64,000 nt of DNA from Microbacterium aurum (lineage in GTDB: Bacteria > Actinomycetota > Actinomycetes > Actinomycetales > Microbacteriaceae), in the NCBI RefSeq assembly GCF_016907815.1, contig NZ_JAFBCQ010000001.1, positions 3,100,001 through 3,164,000 on the forward strand, read 5' to 3'. The translations under genes were made by a program, and so were the position numbers. Below the pieces are notes generated by a model that did no database searches, had not been told where the DNA came from, and saw nothing but the letters and a program-made list of their open reading frames with translations. Below are positions 1 through 8,788 of this stretch, piece after piece; the first letter of the stretch is position 1, and each line of letters begins with the position of its first letter.

Positions 1-315
1 CGCCATGCCGCGCAGGCGGCCGGGCGCGGGTTCAGCGCCGTCGCCGGAACGGAGCAGTCGCTGCCGATCGACCTCGATGCGGCCGATGTCGTGCTCGTGG
101 GTCCTCACCTGCAGCACGCCCTCGAGCGCATCCGTCGGGAGGCGGAACCCCGCGAGACCCGCGTCGTGCTGCTGCCGCCGGACATCTTCACCGACCTCGA
201 CGGCAGCCGCACGCTGGCGCTCGTCGAGGCGGCACTGGCCGCCGGCGCGCCGGACGTCCCGGCGCCGAGCCCCCTGCAGACCGAGAACGCCCCCACCGAG
301 AGGAACCCCGCATGA
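1..315 (+). CDS. PTS sugar IIB-like subunit, C-terminal part (cut by window edge)
   Basis: The reading frame is open from base 1 and ends at TGA 313-315, so only the last 104 residues are visible. The visible part alternates hydrophobic strands and helices, with DVVLVGPHLQHALERI followed by RVVLLPPDIFTDLDG. This resembles the second half of lactose/cellobiose-type PTS IIB domains. The phosphorylated cysteine of such a domain would lie upstream of the window and cannot be checked. The stop overlaps the ptsH start (ATGA), so the two are translationally coupled. The setting, immediately before HPr and enzyme I, supports a PTS role. The family call is moderate because the N-terminus is missing. 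Confidence 0.55.
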   Translation, partial: RHAAQAAGRGFSAVAGTEQSLPIDLDAADVVLVGPHLQHALERIRREAEPRETRVVLLPPDIFTDLDGSRTLALVEAALAAGAPDVPAPSPLQTENAPTERNPA

Positions 316-587
316 CCGCTGTGACGCGCACGATCCGGATCGGATCGTCCAATGGCCTGCACGCCCGCCCCGCCAAGCTGTTCGCGCAGGCGGTCAAGGA
401 CTCCGGCATCCCGGTCACCATCTCCAAGGGCTCGGGGGCGCCGGTCAACGCCGCCAGCATCCTGGGCGTCATCGCCCTCGGCGCCGAGAAGGGCGACTAC
501 GTCACCCTCGCGGCCGACGGCGACAACGCCGAGCAGGTGCTCGACACCCTCGCCGAACTGCTGACCACCGATCACGACGAGAACTGA
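312..587 (+). CDS. ptsH: Phosphocarrier protein HPr
   Basis: This is the cytoplasmic phosphocarrier that takes phosphate from enzyme I and passes it to sugar-specific IIA proteins. At 91 residues it has normal HPr length. The active-site histidine is His17 in NGLHARPA. Ser49, in VNAASILGV, aligns with the regulatory Ser46 of other HPr proteins, though no HPr kinase is seen here. The ATG at 312 overlaps the upstream stop. Enzyme I follows 19 nt after the stop, so the two general PTS proteins share a transcript with the mannitol genes. Confidence 0.97.
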   Translation: MTAVTRTIRIGSSNGLHARPAKLFAQAVKDSGIPVTISKGSGAPVNAASILGVIALGAEKGDYVTLAADGDNAEQVLDTLAELLTTDHDEN

Positions 588-606
588 AGCCGAAGGAGAC
601 GAAGAG

Positions 607-2268
607 ATGGCACAACTGCGTGGAGTCGGGATCGGACTGGGAGTGGCCCAGGGGCCGGTCGCCCGGATGGCGGAGCCGTTGCCGGCGCCGTCGGATGCCG
701 CGAGCACCCTCACTCCGGAGGAGGAGCTCGCCCGGGTGCGCGAGGCGGTCGCCGCCGTCGCCCGCGAGCTCGAGGAGCGCGGCTCCCGCGCCGGCGGAAT
801 GGCCCGCGAGGTGCTCGAGGCGCAGGCGATGATGGCAGAGGACCCCACCCTCGACGCCGAGGTCCAGACCCGGGTGAACGCCGGCAAGACCGCTGAGTTC
901 GCCGTCCATGACGCCTTCGCGAGCTTCCGCGACACCCTCGCGGCGATGGGCGGCTACCTCGGTGAGCGCGCCGCCGACCTCGACGACGTCGCCCAGCGTG
1001 TCATCGCGCGGCTGCGCGGCCTGCCGGCGCCGGGCGTCCCCGACCCCGGCCACCCGTTCGTGCTCGTCGCGAAGGATCTCGCCCCCGCCGACACGGCCCT
1101 GCTCGACCTCGACAAGGTGCTGGCCCTCGTCACCACCGAGGGCGGTCCCACCTCGCACACCGCGATCCTCGCCCGCGAGAAGTCGATCCCCGCGGTCGTG
1201 GGCGTCGCGGGCGCGGAGGACCTCGTCGACGGTGACACCGTCATCGTCGACGCCGCCAAGGGCGTCGTGACGACCGACCCGACCCCCGACGAGCTGGCGC
1301 AGGCGCAGCACCGTGCCGACGCGCGGGCGGCCGCGGCATCCGCCCCCGTCACGCCCGGCGCACTGAAGGACGGCACGCGCGTCCCGCTCTTGGCGAACCT
1401 CGGCAAGCCCAGCGGCGCCGCCGAGGCGGTCGAACTCGGCGCCGAGGGCGTGGGCCTGTTCCGCACCGAGTTCCTCTTCCTCTCCGCCACGCAGGCACCG
1501 ACCGTCGAGGAGCAGACGAAGGCCTACACCGAGTTGCTGCAGGCCTTCCCCGGGAAGAAGGTCGTCGTGCGGACGCTGGATGCCGGCGCCGACAAGCCCC
1601 TCGCGTTCCTCAACGACGCGCACGAGGACAACCCGGCATTGGGCCTCCGGGGCCTCCGTGCCCTCCGCGCGAGCGAGGACATCCTGCGCGAGCAGCTGAC
1701 CGCCCTCGCGAACGCGGATGCCGCAACCGAGGCCGACCTGTGGGTCATGGCTCCCATGGTCTCGACCGTCGAGGAGACACGGTACTTCGTCACCCTCGCG
1801 AAGGAGTACGGCATCAAGACCGCCGGCGTCATGGTCGAGGTGCCCTCGGCGGCGCTCATGGCCGACCGTGTGCTGGAGATCGCCGACTTCGCCTCGATCG
1901 GCACGAACGACCTCACGCAGTACACCATGGCCGCCGACCGTCTGCTCGGGTCGGTCGCCTCGTTCCAGGACCCGTGGCATCCCGCCGTGCTGCGCCTCAT
2001 CAAGGCCACCACCGACGGCGGCAAGGCCAACGGCAAGCCGGTCGGCATCTGCGGCGAGGCCGCGGCCGACCCGCTGCTGGCAGTCGCGCTGGTCGGCATG
2101 GGCGCGACGACACTCTCGATGGCGCCGACGGCTCTTGCCGACGTGCGCGCATCGCTTCTGCAGTACGACCTCGCCGACGCCCAGCGCATCGCCCAGGCCG
2201 CCCTTGCCGCCGATGACGCGGCATCCGCCCGAGCAGCGGCGCAGGCCGCGGCTCAGCACGCCGCGTAG
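607..2268 (+). CDS. ptsI: Phosphoenolpyruvate-protein phosphotransferase (PTS enzyme I)
   Basis: Enzyme I autophosphorylates with PEP and phosphorylates HPr. The protein has 553 residues, close to the usual 560-575. The N-terminal half holds the HPr-binding and swivelling histidine domain, with GGPTSHTAI placing the catalytic histidine at residue 184. The C-terminal PEP-binding barrel is recognisable by LFRTEFLFL, VVRTLDAGADKP, NPALGLRGLR and SIGTNDLTQYTMAADR. An AAGGAG ribosome site lies about 10 nt before the ATG. It sits between ptsH and mtlA in one orientation, so mannitol induction would also raise the general PTS enzymes. That regulatory point is inference. Confidence 0.97.
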   Translation: MAQLRGVGIGLGVAQGPVARMAEPLPAPSDAASTLTPEEELARVREAVAAVARELEERGSRAGGMAREVLEAQAMMAEDPTLDAEVQTRVNAGKTAEFAVHDAFASFRDTLAAMGGYLGERAADLDDVAQRVIARLRGLPAPGVPDPGHPFVLVAKDLAPADTALLDLDKVLALVTTEGGPTSHTAILAREKSIPAVVGVAGAEDLVDGDTVIVDAAKGVVTTDPTPDELAQAQHRADARAAAASAPVTPGALKDGTRVPLLANLGKPSGAAEAVELGAEGVGLFRTEFLFLSATQAPTVEEQTKAYTELLQAFPGKKVVVRTLDAGADKPLAFLNDAHEDNPALGLRGLRALRASEDILREQLTALANADAATEADLWVMAPMVSTVEETRYFVTLAKEYGIKTAGVMVEVPSAALMADRVLEIADFASIGTNDLTQYTMAADRLLGSVASFQDPWHPAVLRLIKATTDGGKANGKPVGICGEAAADPLLAVALVGMGATTLSMAPTALADVRASLLQYDLADAQRIAQAALAADDAASARAAAQAAAQHAA

Positions 2269-2297
2269 TCGCGGTCCACCCGAAGGAGAAACACACC

Positions 2298-3968
2298 ATG
2301 ACAACGGCGTCCACACCCACCACGGGGGTGAACCGGGCACGCGTCGGCGTGCAGCGGTTCGGCACGTTCCTGTCGGGTATGATCATGCCCAACATCGCGG
2401 CGTTCATCGCCTGGGGCTTCATCACGATGCTCTTCATCTCGGCGGGCTGGCTGGGCGGCTGGTACCCCGTCGCCAACCTGCTCGGCGGGTTCGGCGACGC
2501 CGCCACCATCGGCTGGCAGGGTGCGATGACCGCCCTCGCGCAGAGCGAGGACGGGGCGACCTTCACCACGTACGTCGGCCTGGTCGGCCCGATGGTGACC
2601 TACCTGCTGCCGCTCCTCATCGCCAACACCGGCGGCCGCATGGTCTACGGCGAGCGCGGCGGCGTGGTCGCCACGATCGCGACCATGGGCGTCATCGTCG
2701 GCACGAACATCCCGATGTTCCTCGGTGCGATGATCATGGGCCCGCTCGCGGCGTGGGTCACCAAGCACATGGACCGGCTGTGGGACGGCAAGATCCGCCC
2801 CGGCTTCGAGATGCTGGTGAACAACTTCTCCGCCGGCATCCTGGGCATGCTCCTCGCGATCTTCGGCTTCTTCGCCTTCGGCCCCGTGATGCTCGGCATC
2901 AGCGAGTTCCTCGGTGGCATCGTCGAATGGCTCGTCGGCGCGAAGCTGCTGCCGCTCCTGTCGATCATCGTCGAGCCCGCGAAGGTGCTGTTCCTCAACA
3001 ACGCCATCAACCACGGTGTGTTCACGCCCCTCGGCATCCAGCAGGCCACCGAGGCGGGCAAGTCGATCCTGTTCCTCATCGAGGCCAACCCCGGCCCCGG
3101 TCTCGGCCTCCTCCTCGCCTTCACCTTCTTCGGCGTCGGCGCGGCGAAGGCCTCCGCTCCCGGCGCGGCGATCATCCAGTTCCTCGGCGGTATCCACGAG
3201 ATCTACTTCCCGTACGCGCTCAGCAAGCCGCTGACCATCCTCGCGCTCATCGCGGGTGGCGCGACCGGTGTGACGACGAACATGATCTTCGGCGGCGGCC
3301 TGTCCTTCCCCGCTGCCCCGGGCAGCATCATCGCGGTCACCGCTGCGGCGCTGACGCCCGAGGCCGGCGGCGTGGGCAACCTGCTCGTGGTCTACCTCTC
3401 CGTGATCCTCGCGGCCGCCGTGACCTTCCTCATCACGGGCGTGATCCTCCGGGCTTCGCGGGGGCGCGACCTCGCGGCGGAGGCCGAGTCCTCCGCGTCC
3501 TTCGAGGCCGCGATCGCGCAGACCGAGGCGAACAAGGGCAAGTCGTCGGAGACCCTGGCGAACCTGCGCGCCGGTGCCGCGTCCAACCACGGCGTCGGCG
3601 GCGGGCAGGCCCCGGTCCAGGCGGATCTGGCCGCGGACTCGATCGCGACGGGCGCGGTGGGGGCCACCAAGACCGTGAAGACCATCGTGTTCGCGTGCGA
3701 CGCCGGCATGGGCTCGTCCGCCATGGGCGCGAGCGTGCTGCGCAACAAGATCAAGAAGGCCGGCGTCGACGACGTCTCGGTCACCAACAAGGCGATCGCG
3801 AACCTCGATGGCAGCGAGGACCTCGTGATCACGCAGCAGCAGCTCACCGACCGGGCGCGCGGGCGCACGCCCGAGGCGCTGCACGTGTCCGTCGACAACT
3901 TCATGAACTCGCCGAAGTACGACGAGGTCGTGGACATGGTCGTCGACCAGCACAAGAACCGCGGCTGA
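2298..3968 (+). CDS. mtlA: PTS mannitol transporter, fused IIC-IIB subunit
   Basis: This membrane permease imports mannitol and phosphorylates it to mannitol 1-phosphate. It has 556 residues. Residues of roughly 20-350 form the multi-span IIC channel, starting FGTFLSGMIMPNIAAFIAWG and including the GGIHEIYFPY region. A hydrophilic linker follows. From about 455 comes the IIB domain, with phosphocysteine Cys467 in VFACDAGMGSSAMGA. No IIA domain is attached; it is encoded separately by mtlF. An AAGGAG site precedes the ATG at 2298. Order and identity agree with an actinobacterial mannitol PTS operon. Confidence 0.97.
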   Translation: MTTASTPTTGVNRARVGVQRFGTFLSGMIMPNIAAFIAWGFITMLFISAGWLGGWYPVANLLGGFGDAATIGWQGAMTALAQSEDGATFTTYVGLVGPMVTYLLPLLIANTGGRMVYGERGGVVATIATMGVIVGTNIPMFLGAMIMGPLAAWVTKHMDRLWDGKIRPGFEMLVNNFSAGILGMLLAIFGFFAFGPVMLGISEFLGGIVEWLVGAKLLPLLSIIVEPAKVLFLNNAINHGVFTPLGIQQATEAGKSILFLIEANPGPGLGLLLAFTFFGVGAAKASAPGAAIIQFLGGIHEIYFPYALSKPLTILALIAGGATGVTTNMIFGGGLSFPAAPGSIIAVTAAALTPEAGGVGNLLVVYLSVILAAAVTFLITGVILRASRGRDLAAEAESSASFEAAIAQTEANKGKSSETLANLRAGAASNHGVGGGQAPVQADLAADSIATGAVGATKTVKTIVFACDAGMGSSAMGASVLRNKIKKAGVDDVSVTNKAIANLDGSEDLVITQQQLTDRARGRTPEALHVSVDNFMNSPKYDEVVDMVVDQHKNRG

Positions 3969-4087
3969 GCACAGACCGCCGCGGAGCCGGGATGCGCGAT
4001 GCCCCGGCTGCGGCCCTCGCCGTCATGGGCTCGGCGCCTACGATGAGCCCAGATCGATCACGAGAGCACGAACGAGAAGAGGATGAC

Positions 4088-4525
4088 ATGTCACGCGAAG
4101 TCCTGAACGTCGGTCAGGTGCGGATCCACTCCGGGTCGGTGTCGAAGGAGGATGCCCTGCGCGAGGCCGCCGACATCCTGGAGGCCGCCGGTGCGGTCAC
4201 GAGCGCGTACTTCGACGCCATGCAGCAGCGCGAGGCGACGGTGTCCACGTACATGGGCAACGAGCTGGCGATCCCCCACGGCACCAACGAGACGAAGTCG
4301 GCGATCCTCGACTCGGCGCTCTCGTTCGTCCGCTACGACGGCGGCATCGACTGGGACGGCGAGCACGTCACCTTCGTCGTCGGCATCGCCGGCAAGGGCG
4401 ATGAGCACCTCGACATCCTGTCGCAGATCGCTCTGATCTTCTCCGAGGAGGACGAGGTCGCCCGCCTGAAGGCGGCGCAGACCCCCGAGGAGCTCTACGC
4501 CCTGCTCGCCTCGGTGAACGGCTGA
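4088..4525 (+). CDS. mtlF: PTS mannitol-specific IIA component
   Basis: This small cytoplasmic protein of 145 residues accepts phosphate from HPr and passes it to the MtlA IIB domain. The active-site histidine is His64 in [11 protein letters not shown], the classic IIA(mannitol/fructose) motif. The frame is open far upstream, but the ATG at 4088 is chosen because homology begins with [19 protein letters not shown] and a GAAGAGGA purine run precedes it. The 119-nt gap after mtlA holds no further gene. The mtlD start follows 8 nt after the stop. Confidence 0.95.
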   Translation: MSREVLNVGQVRIHSGSVSKEDALREAADILEAAGAVTSAYFDAMQQREATVSTYMGNELAIPHGTNETKSAILDSALSFVRYDGGIDWDGEHVTFVVGIAGKGDEHLDILSQIALIFSEEDEVARLKAAQTPEELYALLASVNG

Positions 4526-4533
4526 GGCGCGCC

Positions 4534-5688
4534 ATGAAGGCCGTCCACTTCGGCGCCGGCAACATCGGACGCGGCTTCGTCGGTCTGCTGCTGCACGACG
4601 GGGGCTATGAGCTGGTGTTCTCGGATGTCGCGGCATCCCTCGTCGACGCCATCAACGCGACGTCCAGCTACACCGTCCACGAGGTCGGCGAGGGCGGGAC
4701 GGACCGGGTCGTCACCGGATACCGAGCGATCAACAGCGCCACCGACCCGCAGGACGTGATCGACGAGATCGCCACCGCGGACGTCGTCACGACGGCCGTC
4801 GGTCCCACGATCCTGAAGTTCGTCGCGCCGCACATCCTCGCCGGGCTGGCACTGCGCGACCCCGCGCTGCCGCCGCTGCAGGTCATGGCATGCGAGAACG
4901 CCATCGGAGCGACCGATCTGCTGCGCGAGGAGATCCGCGCGCAGGCGGGCGAGGCGTGGGATGCCGTGGCGAACCGTGCCGTGTTCGCCAACACCGCCGT
5001 CGACCGCATCGTCCCGGCGCAGGCGCCCGGCGCCGGCGTCGATGTCACCGTCGAGCCGTTCTTCGAGTGGGCGATCGAGCGCGGGCCGTTCGGCGACAAC
5101 CCGCCGCACATCCCCGGCGCGCACTTCGTCGACGACCTCGCGCCCTACATCGAGCGGAAGCTGTTCACCGTCAACACCGGCCACGCCACGACGGCGTACT
5201 TCGGCGCGCAGGCCGGGATCGAGAAGATCTCCGACGCGCTCGCCGACCCGGCGATCGCCGCGAAGGTCGCCGCGACACTCGAGGAGACCTCGACGCTGCT
5301 CGAGGCCGTTCACGGGCTGGACGCCGCGGACCTCGCCGCCTACCGCGCCACGATCCTCCGCCGGTTCGCCAACCCTGCCCTGCCGGACACCGTGGGGCGG
5401 GTGGGACGGCAGCCGCTGCGGAAGCTGTCGCGCCACGAGCGCTTCGTCGGCCCGGCAGCAGCCGCCGCGGAGCGGGGACTGGCGACGTCGGCGCTCGTAG
5501 CGGCGATGGCCGCGGCCCTCGAGTTCGACGAGCCCGAGGACGAACAGTCCGTCGAGCTGCAGCGCCGCCTCCGCGAGGAGGATGCCGCGACGTTCACGAC
5601 GGGGGTAACGGGGCTGGAACCCGCGCACCCCCTGTTCGCCGCCGTCGAGAAGGTCGTCCGCGCCCGCCAGGCCGCCCTCGCCGGGTAA
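4534..5688 (+). CDS. mtlD: Mannitol-1-phosphate 5-dehydrogenase
   Basis: This cytoplasmic enzyme oxidises mannitol 1-phosphate to fructose 6-phosphate with NAD, completing mannitol entry into glycolysis. At 384 residues it is the normal length. The N-terminal Rossmann motif is [13 protein letters not shown]. The C-terminal substrate domain contains [16 protein letters not shown] with the conserved lysine and histidine, and [22 protein letters not shown]. It is the last gene of the PTS operon and is followed by a hairpin-forming repeat. Confidence 0.97.
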   Translation: MKAVHFGAGNIGRGFVGLLLHDGGYELVFSDVAASLVDAINATSSYTVHEVGEGGTDRVVTGYRAINSATDPQDVIDEIATADVVTTAVGPTILKFVAPHILAGLALRDPALPPLQVMACENAIGATDLLREEIRAQAGEAWDAVANRAVFANTAVDRIVPAQAPGAGVDVTVEPFFEWAIERGPFGDNPPHIPGAHFVDDLAPYIERKLFTVNTGHATTAYFGAQAGIEKISDALADPAIAAKVAATLEETSTLLEAVHGLDAADLAAYRATILRRFANPALPDTVGRVGRQPLRKLSRHERFVGPAAAAAERGLATSALVAAMAAALEFDEPEDEQSVELQRRLREEDAATFTTGVTGLEPAHPLFAAVEKVVRARQAALAG

Positions 5689-5716
5689 CCGGCGCGCCCC
5701 GCCCCCGCGTTCACCG

Positions 5717-5789
5717 CGTTTCGTCTCGCTCGTCCTCGCTCGCTCAACGACCGGGAAGGCGCGCGGCGGCAGCACCCCACCGGTCGTTG
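5717..5789. terminator. Repeat-derived hairpin after mtlD
   Basis: Bases 5717-5753 are an inverse copy of the dispersed GGTCGTTGAGCGAGC-type repeat, also seen at 26329-26409 and 46429-46518. CAACGACCG at 5745-5753 can pair with CGGTCGTTG at 5781-5789. The position just after the operon's last stop suggests transcription end, but there is no T-tract. The rest of 5689-5877 shows nothing else clear. Confidence 0.45.
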
Positions 5790-5877
5790 CAGTCGCACGC
5801 TTCCGGCGGGGATCCCACGACGGCGGATCCCCGGCGCGTCACCGGCGCGTCACCTGCGCCCCGTAAACTCTGCCCTC

Positions 5878-6597
5878 GTGCTCCTCGCCGCCGCATCCGC
5901 CGCCTTCGTCGCCGCGGTGATCCAGCGCATCACGGGTCTCGGCTTCGTGCTCGTGCTCATCGGACCGGTCGTCCTGCTCTACGGCGGGCGGGAGGGCGTG
6001 ACGCTGGGCGTGCTGCTGGCGCTCGTCGCGTCCCTCGCGGCCGTGCCGCTCGTCTGGCGCGACGTCGACTGGCGGCGCTCCTGGTGGCTCATCTGGCCGG
6101 GCCTGATCGCCGCTCCGGCCGGCGCGTTCGTCGTCCGCGTGCTCCCCGACCCGGCGCTGCTGCTCATGATCGCGGCGCTGGCCTACTTCGCGCTCGTCGC
6201 CGGGCACCTCCCCGCCCTGGCCCAGGCGCTCACCGGACGCTCGGGAGCCGTCGCCGCGGGCGCCGCCGCCGGATTCATGCACGTCGCGAGCGGCCTGTCG
6301 GGCCCGCCGCTGGCGGCGCACGCCGTCGGCGACCGGTGGCCGCAGCGATCGTTCGCGGCGAGCGTGCAGGTGATCTTCGTCGCGTTCAGCGCCGTCTCGG
6401 TGCTGCTGCGCGGGCTCCCCGCGCTACCGTCCGTCGACGTGACGATCCTCGTCGCCGCGACGGCGGCCGGCATCGTCGTCGGAAGCCTTCTGGTGAGGTT
6501 CGTCCCGGCCCCGACCGCCCGCCGCGCGATGCTCGCGATCGCGTGGGCGGGTGCGACAGTGGTGCTCGTCCGCGGCATCCTGGCACTGTGGTCCTGA
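5878..6597 (+). CDS. TSUP (TauE/SafE) family membrane permease
   Basis: This predicted inner-membrane protein of 239 residues has about seven to eight hydrophobic segments and almost no soluble portion. The two half-repeats typical of the sulfite exporter TauE/SafE family are visible in VIQRITGLGFVLVLIGPVVLL and AAGFMHVASGLSGPPLAAH. The substrate cannot be read from the sequence; family members move sulfite, sulfoacetate or other small anions. The GTG at 5878 is the only plausible start near the first hydrophobic segment. It is probably a single-gene unit. Confidence 0.75.
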   Translation: MLLAAASAAFVAAVIQRITGLGFVLVLIGPVVLLYGGREGVTLGVLLALVASLAAVPLVWRDVDWRRSWWLIWPGLIAAPAGAFVVRVLPDPALLLMIAALAYFALVAGHLPALAQALTGRSGAVAAGAAAGFMHVASGLSGPPLAAHAVGDRWPQRSFAASVQVIFVAFSAVSVLLRGLPALPSVDVTILVAATAAGIVVGSLLVRFVPAPTARRAMLAIAWAGATVVLVRGILALWS

Positions 6598-6615
6598 CAC
6601 CGATTCCGGATTTCA

Positions 6616-6631
6616 GTTAGCAGCCGCTAAC
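6616..6631. promoter_or_regulatory. Palindromic operator-like site before the monooxygenase gene
   Basis: GTTAGCAGCCGCTAAC is a perfect inverted repeat (GTTAGC, 4-nt spacer, GCTAAC) located 50 nt before the monooxygenase start. It has the shape of a TetR-type operator. No regulator gene is adjacent, so the factor is unknown. Confidence 0.5.
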
Positions 6632-6681
6632 ATCGTGTCGCTGGCGCGCCGCGCGCGCCGGGTACGAAGGAGTATCTGGGG

Positions 6682-7974
6682 ATGCACACACATCGCTGCG
6701 CCGTCATCGGCGCGGGACCGTCGGGCCTGTCGGCGGCACGCGCGCTGCAGAAGGCGGGGCTCGAGGTCGTCGGCTTCGAGGCCTCGCGCGGCGTCGGCGG
6801 CCTCTGGGACATCGAGAACCCCCGCTCCACGATGTACGAGTCCGCCCACCTCATCTCGTCGCGCACGACGACGCAGTTCGCGGAGTTCCCGATGGCGACG
6901 GATGCCGACTACCCCAGCCACCGGGTGCTGATCGAGTACTTCCGGGACTACGCGGACCATTTCGGGCTGACCGAGCTGTTCCGCTTCGACACGAAGGTGA
7001 CGGCCGTGACGCCGGCCGACGGCGGCGGGTGGCTCGTCGCCTCGAGCGGCCCGGACGGCGAGACCGCGGAGCGATTCGACGCCGTGATCCTCGCCAACGG
7101 CACGCTCGCGGAGCCCGCCGTCCCCACCTTCCCGGGGACCTTCACCGGCGAGATCTTCCACACCTCGACGTACAAGAGCGCGCGCCAGCTCGACGGCAGG
7201 CGGGTGCTCATCGTCGGGGCAGGAAACTCCGGGTGCGACATCGCCGTCGATGCCGTCCACCACGCGGCATCCGTCGACATGAGCGTGCGGCGCGGGTACT
7301 ACTTCGTGCCGCGATACCTGTTCGGCCGACCCTCCGACACCCTCAACCAGGGGCGTCCGCTCCCGGCGCGGATCAAGCAGTTCGTCGACACGCGCGTGCT
7401 GCGCGCGTTCACCGGCGACCCGGTGCGCTTCGGCTTTCCGAAGCCCGACTACCGGATCTACGAGTCGCACCCGATCGTCAACACGCTCGTGCTGAACCAC
7501 CTCGGTCAGGGCGACATCGGCATCCGCAGCGACATCGACCGCTTCGACGGACAGACGGTGCACTTCCGCGACGGGACGAGCGGAGAGTACGACACGGTGC
7601 TGCTGGCGACCGGCTACACGCTGGACTACCCGTTCGTCGACCGCGCGGCCCTCAACTGGACCGGCACGGCGCCGAAGCTGTACCTCAACATCTTCCCGCC
7701 GTCGTTCAACGGCCTGTACGTGATGGGCATGATCGAGGCGTCCGGCATCGGCTGGCAGGGTCGGTACGAGCAGGCCGAGCTCATCGCGACGTACCTGACG
7801 GCGGATGCCGCGGCGCAGGCGGCGTTCCGCCGCCGGGTCGCCGACGAGCCCTGGCCCGACCTCACCGGCGGCTACCGGTACCTCGGCCTTGCCCGAATGT
7901 CGTACTACGTCAACAAAGACGCGTATCGCGGTGCGGTGCGGAAGGCGCGGACCAGTCTCGGAGCCCAGCGATGA
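6682..7974 (+). CDS. Flavin-containing monooxygenase (FMO-like)
   Basis: This FAD- and NADPH-dependent oxygenase has 430 residues. The first nucleotide-binding loop is GAGPSG at 10-15. The FMO signature FxGxxxHxxxY is present as FTGEIFHTSTY at 154-164, and the second loop is GAGNSG at 179-184. Members oxidise N- or S-containing compounds or insert oxygen next to ketones; the substrate here is unknown. A GAAGGAG site precedes the ATG. The stop codon overlaps the start of the symporter pseudogene, so the pair was probably once an operon. Confidence 0.85.
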   Translation: MHTHRCAVIGAGPSGLSAARALQKAGLEVVGFEASRGVGGLWDIENPRSTMYESAHLISSRTTTQFAEFPMATDADYPSHRVLIEYFRDYADHFGLTELFRFDTKVTAVTPADGGGWLVASSGPDGETAERFDAVILANGTLAEPAVPTFPGTFTGEIFHTSTYKSARQLDGRRVLIVGAGNSGCDIAVDAVHHAASVDMSVRRGYYFVPRYLFGRPSDTLNQGRPLPARIKQFVDTRVLRAFTGDPVRFGFPKPDYRIYESHPIVNTLVLNHLGQGDIGIRSDIDRFDGQTVHFRDGTSGEYDTVLLATGYTLDYPFVDRAALNWTGTAPKLYLNIFPPSFNGLYVMGMIEASGIGWQGRYEQAELIATYLTADAAAQAAFRRRVADEPWPDLTGGYRYLGLARMSYYVNKDAYRGAVRKARTSLGAQR

Positions 7975-8788
7975 ACCCCGACGAGATCGTCCTGAACTTC
8001 AACCCCGGCACGCTGGCTGTCCGCCGGGCAACATCTCGCAGGTGCTGACGCATCGCTCCGGCGGCAACGTCGCCCTGTCGGTGTCGATGACGGCGGTCTC
8101 GAACCTCATCTACATCTTCGTGCTGCCCCTGTCGGTCGCCTTCTGGGGCTCGCTGCGGGCGGACACGAAGGCGCTGCTGCACGTCGTCTCGCTCAATGGC
8201 TGGCAGATGCTGCTGGAGATCCTGCTGGTCATCGGGCTTCCGTTCGTCGTGGGTCTCACGGTCCGGAACCGCCTGCCTCGGCTCGCCGCGCGCGTGCAGC
8301 CGTTCGTGAAGTGGTTCTCGCTCATCGCGCTGCTGGCCTTCATCGTCGCGGCCCTCGCCGGCAACTGGCAGTACTTCATCGCCTTCCTCGGGCTCATCGT
8401 GCTTGCCGTCACGATCCACGACGCCGTCGCCCTCGCGATCGGCTGGACCACCGCGACCGTCGGCGGTCTCGGCACGCGCGAACGCAAGGCCATGACGTTC
8501 GAAGTCGGCATCCGCAATGCCGGCCTCGGACTCGGGCTGATCTTCACGTTCTTCGGAGGACTCGGCGGCATGGCGATCGTCGCCGGCTGGTGGGGCGTGG
8601 GGGACATCATCGCGGGGCTCGTCGTGGCGGCACTGTGGGCCCGACACACGAGGCGCCGCACCGGGTCGGTCAAGGGCGACGCCAGCCGACGCGGGATGGC
8701 AGCGGCGGCCCGGGCGGCGGCGGCAGTGGCGGACGCGCCGGCGGCGCCGGCGGCATCCGGGACGACGCGGACGGACACCCCGGCATGA
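7971..8788 (+). pseudogene. Bile acid:sodium symporter family protein, internally deleted
   Basis: The ATG at 7971 begins MNPDEIVLNFNPGTLAV, a typical N-terminus for this family, but the frame then shifts and stops at 8046-8048. In another frame, from about 8024, family sequence resumes with CPPGNISQVLTHRSGGN and continues through several membrane segments to 8788. The first few membrane helices, roughly 90-110 codons judged from normal family length, are missing between these parts. The junction lies near 8020-8030. The tail after the last helix is an alanine-rich stretch. The remnant cannot make a full transporter. An assembly collapse is possible but less likely than a genuine deletion. 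Confidence 0.8.

Noticed and set aside
502..2340. Long open frame of 612 codons on the minus strand opposite ptsI
   Set aside because: High-GC DNA leaves the antisense frames open. Its product is low-complexity Arg/Gly/Val text with no domain, while ptsI on the plus strand has complete catalytic motifs.
1718..4087. Upstream extension of the mtlF frame
   Set aside because: The frame is open through mtlA as an overlapping shadow; IIA homology begins only at 4088.
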